NCBI GenBank assembly: GCA_903873045.1 | Contig: CAIQND010000726.1 | Location: forward strand, 1 to 7,825 | DNA: 7,825 bases | Reading direction: 5' to 3' | DNA from: an uncultured Methylococcaceae bacterium | GTDB lineage: Bacteria > Pseudomonadota > Gammaproteobacteria > Methylococcales > Methylomonadaceae | In this document: positions 1-4,645 of the stretch, one piece after another | Layout of the letters: every line of letters begins with the position of its first letter | How positions within the stretch are numbered: position 1 is the first letter of the stretch | The notes under the pieces: generated by a model | Databases searched by the model: none | What the model saw: the letters and a program-made list of their open reading frames with translations, nothing else | Told to the model about the DNA's origin: nothing | Translations under genes and position numbers: made by a program

Positions 1-1
1 G

Positions 2-154
2 TATAGTTTCCTGGCTCCCACGCCGCGAGTGCGAGCTAGATATTTAACCCTGTATAAACTGGATGACATCATGCAAGGCGGACTGGAACAAGTTATCCAG
101 CCCTTGATTCGAGAGCATCAGGCGGAATTGCTGACGCAGTTAGGGGATGATTAA
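2..154 (+). CDS. prfA: 3' end of prfA (peptide chain release factor 1), partial and possibly disrupted
   Basis: This frame is open from the window edge and ends at TAA 152-154. From position 44 onward the translation (LTLYKLDDIMQGG, then IQPLIREHQAELL) closely matches the C-terminal tail of bacterial RF1, the factor that ends translation at UAA and UAG codons. The 14 residues before that do not look like RF1. The nearly invariant PQGRVTDHRIN segment expected just before LTLYKL is absent; in its place is sequence encoded by a palindrome (11-39). RF1 is essential, so an intact copy must exist, either running in from the left with a locally altered segment or elsewhere in the genome. The neighbouring prmC, whose product methylates RF1, supports the identity. 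I am confident of the RF1 origin of 44-154 and unsure whether this is the end of a working gene or a displaced fragment. Confidence 0.75.
   Translation, partial: YSFLAPTPRVRARYLTLYKLDDIMQGGLEQVIQPLIREHQAELLTQLGDD
11..39. repeat. Imperfect palindromic (REP-like) repeat unit
   Basis: The 29-nt unit begins CTGGCTCCCACG and ends GTGCGAGCTAG. It folds with 11 of 13 possible pairs (one G-U) around a 3-nt loop, with mismatches at 18/32 and 22/28. The CCCACGC core resembles small palindromic repeats common in gammaproteobacterial genomes. It lies directly against the point where RF1 similarity begins. A shorter, diverged relative may occur at 2858-2890. Confidence 0.5.
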
Positions 155-326
155 GCTTTTCAAGTGGGCACGAGTCCTATTGTTGTCGGCTGGGCAACAA
201 CTCTTTGTTGCTCAACATTTCGATTTTAATAATTGTGAATCCAACAATGGAAACGCAGATAGGCAATATGAAGATGCTGATTGCAATGCACGCATTAAGT
301 TTAAATGCAACACTAGCGACAAATAA
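147..326 (+). CDS. Possible small 59-aa protein overlapping the prfA stop codon
   Basis: The ATG at 147 overlaps the prfA stop by 8 nt (ATGATTAA), the same geometry as the junction of the two downstream cassette genes. The product begins MIKLFKWARVLLLSAG, a basic then hydrophobic stretch that could be a weak signal peptide. It continues into a polar tail with cysteines at residues 30, 46 and 54. I do not recognise it. There is no properly spaced Shine-Dalgarno, since the G-rich run sits directly against the ATG, so translation would depend on coupling to prfA. A second open frame (247-384) overlaps it, which weakens the case for either. It could be chance. Confidence 0.22.
   Translation: MIKLFKWARVLLLSAGQQLFVAQHFDFNNCESNNGNADRQYEDADCNARIKFKCNTSDK
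191..214 (+). terminator. Stem-loop after prfA, possible terminator
   Basis: TGGGCAACAA (191-200) pairs with TTGTTGCTCA (205-214) over 10 positions, including one G-U, around a CTCT loop. The downstream sequence is T-containing (ACATTTCGATTTT) but not a clean T-run, so intrinsic termination is possible but not strong. It would separate prfA transcription from the cassette. It also lies inside the doubtful small ORF. Confidence 0.4.
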
Positions 327-431
327 CCTACGCGAGCTTGAGTGTACTCCCGAATTAATACTTGAAAACTGGATAGTCGATTAACAGTCGTATTGAACTG
401 ACGATAGCCAAGCAAACAAAACAAGTTCGGC

Positions 432-449
432 ACACAACAGCGCTTGTGT
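432..449. repeat. Small inverted repeat upstream of the cassette
   Basis: ACACAA (432-437) and TTGTGT (444-449) form a perfect 6-bp dyad around CAGCGC, 26 nt before the first cassette start codon. It could be an operator or a weak hairpin in the leader. A dyad this short can occur by chance and no regulator gene is next to it. Confidence 0.2.
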
Positions 450-475
450 TCATACCGCAAGGGAAATAACAAATA

Positions 476-1501
476 ATGGCAAATGCAAATATCACTTTTA
501 GAACTCAGCTACTAGGCGGAGTTTATGACTTCTGTCATAACAGTAAACTACCTTTGCTTAATAATGCTCTCCATTTAGTTGAGTTAGTTGTACTCCTGGC
601 AAGGTATCAAGAAGAGGGAGTTAGTCTTTGTCCTGAAGTTTACATCACAAATAGAATTGACTCAGCTTGTACAATGCTACCAGAGAGCGAGTTATTAAAA
701 ATAGGACAAACAAATCCAGATTCTGATGGAATAAAACAAGTCTTAAAAAAATGCGCGCCACTGGCATTTGATGGTTGGTTGATTTACATCCAAGATAATC
801 ACGATATTATTGAATATGGACTATTCAAAGGTTCTAGCAATCCAATATCTGTAATAGTTGATGACGTTTTAATGGATAAGGATATTGATTTTGCAATTGT
901 AAAAGCCTGTCAAATTGCCCACGATTGCGTAGAAATTCGCTGCAATAACGGAAACTACCACTACATTTTTTTAAATCATAGAAAAGAAGATAGTCCACCG
1001 CCACTTCAATACTTGGATAAACTGGTCAGAGCTATAACGGAAAATTCCAGTATTGATGAACGAGAACCTACATTCGGTTTGTTAAAAAAATTATTATTTG
1101 ATGCGCTACGTCAATCACATGGCTGTATTATTGCGGTAACTCATCTTAATCATGCACCGTTATTCTTATCTGAAGATGGAGTCATACTAGAGCAACCGAT
1201 TAATTTTTCCGATATGGTAAAAGCTCTTAAAAAGAGTGAAATTCTTCCCTCAAAAATAGAAAGCAAAGGTAAATTATTGAATGGAATGTTAAATTCTGAT
1301 GGAATCATTATTTTTAATAATTCTGGACAATTACTTGGATATAACTGCTTTGTAAAAACAACCCAAGATGAAAACATAGTTGGAGGTGCAAGAAAAAGAG
1401 CCTTTTCAACCCTTGGAAAAGAAATCGGTAATAATTTAACGGCTGTATTCATACAATCTCAAGACGGCTGGTCAGATTTTAAAGGAAACAATAATGACTA
1501 A
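476..1501 (+). CDS. Predicted DAC/DisA_N-like nucleotide cyclase with N-terminal sensor-like region
   Basis: This 341-aa protein looks like a diadenylate-cyclase-fold enzyme, the family that joins two ATP into c-di-AMP. The C-terminal domain (about 200-337) shows the expected order of DAC landmarks: SHG at 214-216 in a first strand (SHGCIIAV), DGI at 275-277 where DisA/CdaA have DGA, GGARKRAF at 303-310 where they have GTRHRAA, and SQDG at 328-331 near the place of the SxE motif. The spacing from D275 to R306 (31 residues) is close to that in DisA. The key acidic and arginine residues are present, so activity is plausible, but the exact product is unknown. Residues 1-195 match nothing I can name firmly; FDGWLIYI (98-105) and EYGLFKG (113-119) suggest a beta-rich sensor. 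There is no signal peptide or clear membrane segment, so it is probably cytoplasmic. The ATG has an AAGGGA sequence 11 nt upstream. The gene is A/T-rich compared with its flanks, consistent with transfer. Its last codons overlap the next gene by 8 nt. Confidence 0.68.
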   Translation: MANANITFRTQLLGGVYDFCHNSKLPLLNNALHLVELVVLLARYQEEGVSLCPEVYITNRIDSACTMLPESELLKIGQTNPDSDGIKQVLKKCAPLAFDGWLIYIQDNHDIIEYGLFKGSSNPISVIVDDVLMDKDIDFAIVKACQIAHDCVEIRCNNGNYHYIFLNHRKEDSPPPLQYLDKLVRAITENSSIDEREPTFGLLKKLLFDALRQSHGCIIAVTHLNHAPLFLSEDGVILEQPINFSDMVKALKKSEILPSKIESKGKLLNGMLNSDGIIIFNNSGQLLGYNCFVKTTQDENIVGGARKRAFSTLGKEIGNNLTAVFIQSQDGWSDFKGNNND

Positions 1502-2813
1502 TACCATACTTTGGCAACCAGAGAATAATTGCCCTTCTCTAACAAATGCGAAAACACCAACTGAAATTTCAAATCACGCAGTACAGTTGAGTGCCAAAGA
1601 CAAATCTCAAATTGTTTCTGCATTTGATTCTGGTCATTATGAAATGGCTGTTAATTATCTTTGGGTTAAAACAATAGCGGCTTTAAAAAAAGAGCTTTCC
1701 GCAGTTGGCGTTAGTTTTCTCGGGGAAATGCTTGGAAGACCTGACGTAGATGAGGATGACGATGTAGATGGCATATTAACAACCAAAGATGCTATTCGAC
1801 TAGCCGAAGAGCTCGGCATTATTAAGAAAACAGACGGAATGCGGTTACGTCATACTCACGAACTTATTACACATTTCTCACAAATGGAGATAATAGAAAG
1901 TGACTCTGAGGAAATTAACCAGTCTGAAGCTACAAGTTCACTAATAGCGTGTGTACAAGGTGTTCTCGGTCGCCAAAAAATAGAAGTTGCGAAAAAATTT
2001 GTTGATTTTAGAAATGATCTCGAAGGTAAAACATTAACCGGGAATGACCCACATGTTGAGATGTTGAAAAGCTCCCCATACTTTTTCAATAAGCTAGCAA
2101 TTAGCGTTTTAATGAATGCTGCAAAGAAAAATACAGGCGCTAATTTAGAACATACACTTGCAAATATAAATGTAATTATTCCTGCAATTTGGTCTAACTT
2201 GCGTGACACTGAAAAATGGCAAGTAGGATACGCGTATGCAGAAGCCTATGCAGATGGCAAATCAACCGTTGTGGGCGGTCTTAAAAGTGCATTATTGAAA
2301 GTAAAAGGATTTGATTTTGTTCCTGAAAATCTTCGTAGTAATACATTTATTAAAGCCGCTAAAGCAATTCTTGATGCGCACGATGGTTTAAATAACTTTT
2401 ACAATGAGTCTACTCCAGTCAAAAACCTTTCTAAGTTGGGTACAACAATACCGACCCCTGCATTACCAGCTTGTATAACCGCACTTCTTTGTGTTGTCTT
2501 AGGAAACAGCTATGGCGTTTCGTGGAATGCTGAATCTGAATCGTTTGAAATCCTTAAAAAGATAACTGCAGATCGATGGACGTATTATTTAAATAATGCT
2601 TTGCCGAGTGACACAAGGATTTTGAATAAACTAATGGAAGAAAAGCCAAGAGTAAATTGGATTAAGTTAGTTGAAAAATATAAACTTCATGAATTGGATG
2701 TTAAGGATAACAATGTTAATTCCTTACTTAAAGCATCAAATAAAGACAATTCTAAAAAAATAGAGTCCGCTACCACATTGCTACTTATAAAATATTACGG
2801 CGAGAATAAATAG
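1494..2813 (+). CDS. Uncharacterised 439-aa helical protein, partner of the DAC-like gene
   Basis: I do not recognise this protein. Its ATG sits inside the end of the upstream gene (ATGACTAA overlap), so the two are almost certainly translated together and work together. It looks mainly alpha-helical. A long amphipathic helix at about 36-70 contains YEMAVNYLWVKTIAALKKEL. An acidic patch follows at 84-92 (DVDEDDDVD), then a helix TTKDAIRLAEELGII (97-110) and RLRHTHELITHF (117-128). R117 and H122 have the Rx4H spacing seen in HEPN ribonucleases, but the second position is leucine rather than the usual polar residue, so this is only a weak hint. Residues 145-300 look like a second helical region. 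Residues 321-337 are hydrophobic (PALPACITALLCVVLG) but short for a membrane span. The C-terminus (about 400-425) is rich in Lys, Asn and Asp. By analogy with cyclase-effector pairs it may be an effector or an accessory sensor; that is inference. Base composition is A/T-rich like the upstream gene. Confidence 0.72.
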   Translation: MTNTILWQPENNCPSLTNAKTPTEISNHAVQLSAKDKSQIVSAFDSGHYEMAVNYLWVKTIAALKKELSAVGVSFLGEMLGRPDVDEDDDVDGILTTKDAIRLAEELGIIKKTDGMRLRHTHELITHFSQMEIIESDSEEINQSEATSSLIACVQGVLGRQKIEVAKKFVDFRNDLEGKTLTGNDPHVEMLKSSPYFFNKLAISVLMNAAKKNTGANLEHTLANINVIIPAIWSNLRDTEKWQVGYAYAEAYADGKSTVVGGLKSALLKVKGFDFVPENLRSNTFIKAAKAILDAHDGLNNFYNESTPVKNLSKLGTTIPTPALPACITALLCVVLGNSYGVSWNAESESFEILKKITADRWTYYLNNALPSDTRILNKLMEEKPRVNWIKLVEKYKLHELDVKDNNVNSLLKASNKDNSKKIESATTLLLIKYYGENK

Positions 2814-2836
2814 CATGGTGCGTTGGATCATGCAGA

Positions 2837-2853
2837 AGTGACATAACATCACT
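2837..2853 (+). terminator. Weak stem-loop after the cassette
   Basis: AGTGA (2837-2841) pairs with TCACT (2849-2853) around a 7-nt loop, 23 nt after the second cassette gene stops, and ATTATTTCC follows. The stem is only 5 bp with little G/C, so it is a poor intrinsic terminator, but it is the only candidate right after the operon. Confidence 0.22.
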
Positions 2854-2857
2854 ATTA

Positions 2858-2890
2858 TTTCCTTGTCCCGCCACGCTCCACGTGAGCTAC
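2858..2890. repeat. Diverged palindromic repeat, possible relative of the 11-39 unit
   Basis: CCACGCTCCACGTGAG (2871-2886) resembles the CCCACGC...GTG core of the palindrome at 11-39. Both are preceded by TTTCCT and followed by GAGCTA (34-nt and 33-nt spans, with small gaps and mismatches). It can fold as CACG/CGTG (2872-2875 with 2881-2884) or as GCTC/GAGC. The similarity is partial and could be chance. Confidence 0.3.
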
Positions 2891-2929
2891 GAAACTACAA
2901 TAGTAACCAAATATTAAACCACCTAAATT

Positions 2930-2953
2930 CTGCAAGCCCTAAAAACCTTGCAG
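2930..2953. repeat. Perfect 7-bp inverted repeat upstream of prmC
   Basis: CTGCAAG (2930-2936) and CTTGCAG (2947-2953) are exact reverse complements around CCCTAAAAAC. The dyad lies just before the predicted prmC promoter, where it could act as a terminator stem for readthrough transcription or as an operator. No T-run follows, so a terminator role is weak. Confidence 0.3.
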
Positions 2954-2959
2954 CAATCC

Positions 2960-2986
2960 TTGCCTCTTACCCTCAAACTTTATAAT
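2960..2986 (+). promoter_or_regulatory. Predicted sigma-70 promoter for prmC
   Basis: A consensus -10 box TATAAT lies at 2981-2986, with TTGCCT at 2960-2965 as a possible -35 box. The spacer is 15 bp, shorter than the ideal 17. Transcription would start near 2993, about 60 nt before the prmC ATG. prmC is usually co-transcribed with prfA; a promoter here would restore expression after the insertion. Nothing else in 2814-3052 looks coding. Confidence 0.35.
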
Positions 2987-3052
2987 TCAAGGCTTGCCGA
3001 CCCCCCCTTTGTCCGCAGACTTAGGGTTTTCAAACCGATACCTACCCTGATT

Positions 3053-3892
3053 ATGCCCACCATAAAGACCCTGTTAACACGCGCCACTAACACCCTATCC
3101 AGCCATTCCGATTCTCCGTTATTAGATGCCGAAGTGCTGTTGGGTTTTGTGCTAGGCAAGCCAAGAACTTACCTACGCGCTTGGTGTGATAACACACTAA
3201 CAGAACAGCAGCTCGCCACCTTTGAAGCACTGCTTAAACAACGTCAACAAGGCACGCCCATTGCCTACCTCACCGGCACGCGTGAATTTTGGTCCAGGGA
3301 TTTTACCGTAACGCCCGCTGTATTAATCCCCAGACCCGACACCGAATTATTGATTGAACTGAGCCTGGACTTAATCCCCAAAGACAAAGCTGTTAAACTC
3401 ATTGATTTAGGCACAGGATCCGGCATTATCGCAGTGACGCTCGCGGCAGAATGCCCTAACGCCCTCGTCACCGCAGTTGATGCCAGCTTGGCCGCATTGG
3501 CCGTAGCAAAACACAATGCCCAACTGCACCAACTCAAAAACATTGAATTTTATCAAAGTGATTGGTTTAATAACGTACCCAACACGCAATTTGATTGTGT
3601 CATCAGCAACCCGCCTTATATTGATTCCGCTGATGAACATTTACAGCAAGGCGATGTGCGCTTTGAACCCAAAACCGCACTCATTGCCGAAGATCACGGT
3701 TTAAGTGATATCCAAATTATTGCCGATAAAGCGCGACGCTATTTAATACCGACGGGACATTTGTTAATCGAACATGGCTACAATCAAGCCCCGCAAGTAC
3801 AAGCCATTTTTAACGCACTGGCTTATGATAAGGTACAATCCTATCAAGATTTATCGGGACAGCCCCGCGTTACTTATGGGCAAAAACCTTAA
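3053..3892 (+). CDS. prmC: Release factor glutamine methyltransferase PrmC
   Basis: PrmC (HemK) transfers a methyl group from S-adenosylmethionine to the glutamine of the GGQ loop of release factors RF1 and RF2, which speeds peptide release. The N-terminal helical domain that binds the release factor spans about 1-85. It is followed by the conserved IPRPDTE loop (92-98), the SAM-binding motif DLGTGSG (118-124), and the catalytic NPPY motif (186-189) that holds the target glutamine. LQQGDVRFEP (198-206 region) is typical of the family. From the ATG at 3053 the protein is 279 aa, matching the usual size of about 277. The frame stays open upstream to a TTG at 2948, but the extra 35 residues match nothing in the family and would cover the promoter. 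No clear Shine-Dalgarno precedes the ATG, which is unusual and may be a remnant of lost coupling to prfA. The next gene starts 21 nt after the stop. Confidence 0.95.
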   Translation: MPTIKTLLTRATNTLSSHSDSPLLDAEVLLGFVLGKPRTYLRAWCDNTLTEQQLATFEALLKQRQQGTPIAYLTGTREFWSRDFTVTPAVLIPRPDTELLIELSLDLIPKDKAVKLIDLGTGSGIIAVTLAAECPNALVTAVDASLAALAVAKHNAQLHQLKNIEFYQSDWFNNVPNTQFDCVISNPPYIDSADEHLQQGDVRFEPKTALIAEDHGLSDIQIIADKARRYLIPTGHLLIEHGYNQAPQVQAIFNALAYDKVQSYQDLSGQPRVTYGQKP

Positions 3893-3913
3893 CACTGACC
3901 TTATGCATTTATT

Positions 3914-4333
3914 ATGAACTCACCAGACATTCAAATCCCCCGCAAACTCGCTAATCAACTGCTGCATCGTGCGCAAATATCACCCAACTTTGAAATATGC
4001 GGACTTATCGGCAGTAAAAATGGTTTGCCGATTCACTGTTACCCCATCAAAAACGCCGCAGAACAACCTCAACAACGCTTCCTACTGGATGCCGAACAAC
4101 AAATATCGGCCATGTCTACCATGCGTGAGTTGGGTGAGGAGCTTTTTGCCATCTATCACTCCCACCCGACTGCTCCTGCAATTCCGTCAACCCATGATTT
4201 GGAATTGGCCGCTTATCCTGATGCCTTGTATCTGATTATTTCACTCAATACCAAAGGTATTCTGGAAATGCGCGGCTTTAAAATTAACCAGAAAACAGCC
4301 CTGGAAATACCGCTAACAATGAATGATGATTAA
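3914..4333 (+). CDS. JAMM/MPN-domain (Mov34/PAD-1, M67) metalloprotease-like protein
   Basis: This 139-aa single-domain protein carries the full zinc-binding JAMM motif: E27 in FEICGLIG, then H82-S83-H84-P85, S92 and D95 in the arrangement HSHP-x6-SxxD. Family members are zinc isopeptidases. Small bacterial ones cleave the C-terminus of ubiquitin-like sulfur-carrier proteins, or cysteine attached to them, in cysteine, thiamine or related sulfur pathways. That role is inferred from the family; no sulfur-carrier or E1-like gene is visible in the window. The ATG is 21 nt after prmC, so the two probably form one transcript, though the Shine-Dalgarno is weak. The protein has no signal peptide and is likely cytoplasmic. 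The stop codon lies in the left arm of a stem-loop at 4329-4355. Confidence 0.88.
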   Translation: MNSPDIQIPRKLANQLLHRAQISPNFEICGLIGSKNGLPIHCYPIKNAAEQPQQRFLLDAEQQISAMSTMRELGEELFAIYHSHPTAPAIPSTHDLELAAYPDALYLIISLNTKGILEMRGFKINQKTALEIPLTMNDD

Positions 4334-4355
4334 GCCTTAAAAAATCGGGCTTAAT
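4329..4355. terminator. Stem-loop at the end of the prmC-JAMM unit
   Basis: ATTAAGCC (4329-4336) pairs perfectly with GGCTTAAT (4348-4355) around an 11-nt A-rich loop. The left arm includes the stop codon of the JAMM gene. No T-run follows on the + strand (GTCATTGCGG), so it may be a weak or Rho-assisted terminator or an mRNA-stabilising 3' hairpin. Confidence 0.4.
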
Positions 4356-4465
4356 GTCATTGCGGAGCACTACTGTTAAACAGATTTTGAACACCTGAAA
4401 CGGCAAATTTATTTCCAGGAAAAATCATTTAATTGGACAAAAATCAAAAAGGATAAGAGAGATAA

Positions 4466-4494
4466 TTACAATTTCATTAAGAACCTAGTAAAAT
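4466..4494 (+). promoter_or_regulatory. Candidate upstream ilv promoter
   Basis: TTACAA (4466-4471) and TAAAAT (4489-4494) are 17 bp apart, the ideal spacing, but TTACAA matches the -35 consensus at only three positions. Transcription would start near 4501, giving a leader of about 145 nt that includes the stem-loop at 4507-4526. Confidence 0.33.
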
Positions 4495-4506
4495 GCCGTC
4501 TGTTAT

Positions 4507-4526
4507 ATTGCCAAAGAAAAGGCAAT
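4507..4526 (+). other. Leader stem-loop upstream of the ilv operon
   Basis: ATTGCC (4507-4512) and GGCAAT (4521-4526) are a perfect 6-bp inverted repeat around the A-rich loop AAAGAAAA. No T-run follows directly. It could be a protein-binding dyad or an RNA leader hairpin; its function is unknown. Confidence 0.35.
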
Positions 4527-4597
4527 GATCTAAAAAATGTCATCTAGACTGTTTCTTAAAAAAACCAAGTAACTTACTCTTGAATTTAAAAAACGAA

Positions 4598-4603
4598 TAT
4601 AAT
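4598..4603 (+). promoter_or_regulatory. Candidate proximal ilv promoter, -10 box
   Basis: A consensus TATAAT lies 42 nt before the acetolactate synthase start. No good -35 box is at 16-18 bp: TTGAAT (4580-4585) is only 12 bp away, and TTACTC (4574-4579) is poorly matched. If used, it would need an activator. Transcription would begin near 4610. Confidence 0.3.
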
Positions 4604-4645
4604 TGACGTAAATCGAAAAATAATCATGTTTACTGAGGTATTAGC

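Larger units (their letters stand above)
155..475. other. Gap between the prfA tail and the two-gene cassette
   Basis: This 321-nt stretch has no convincing gene. It holds most of the doubtful 59-aa ORF (147-326), an overlapping 45-aa open frame (247-384), a stem-loop at 191-214 and a small inverted repeat at 432-449. I could not find a well-spaced -35/-10 pair for the cassette; TTGAAA at 362-367 and TTGAAC at 393-398 lack a good partner -10. The promoter of the cassette is therefore unidentified. Confidence 0.5.
4356..4645 (+). promoter_or_regulatory. Leader and regulatory region of the ilv operon
   Basis: This 290-nt A/T-rich stretch has no real gene. It holds two candidate promoters (4466-4494 and the -10 at 4598-4603), a stem-loop (4507-4526), an 11-nt palindrome TTTCCAGGAAA (4412-4422) and an 11-codon open frame (4493-4528) with consecutive Val, Ile and Leu codons. 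I see no strong G/C stem followed by a T-run, so classical attenuation is not demonstrated. The density of A/T runs is typical of a regulated upstream region. Confidence 0.5.

Noticed and set aside
212..472. 86-aa open frame on the - strand in the gap before the cassette
   Set aside because: It starts from TTG with no supporting Shine-Dalgarno, resembles no protein family I know, and runs antisense through hairpins.
1150..1452. Open frame on the - strand inside the cyclase-like gene
   Set aside because: It is the antisense shadow of a domain with clear family motifs on the + strand.
1856..2209. 117-aa open frame on the - strand inside the second cassette gene
   Set aside because: It lies wholly within a longer, translationally coupled + strand gene and its composition looks like a reverse reading of it.
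476..2813. Toxin-antitoxin or restriction-modification pair
   Set aside because: Both proteins are larger than typical toxin-antitoxin partners, and neither shows methyltransferase, nuclease PD-ExK or helicase motifs.
3001..3007. Run of seven C residues as a phase-variation tract
   Set aside because: It lies upstream of the chosen prmC start, outside the coding sequence and away from the promoter spacer, so slippage would not switch a frame.
2948..3052. 35-residue N-terminal extension of prmC from a TTG start
   Set aside because: The extra residues do not resemble PrmC, the ATG at 3053 gives the normal family length, and the extension would overlap the TATAAT promoter box and an inverted repeat.
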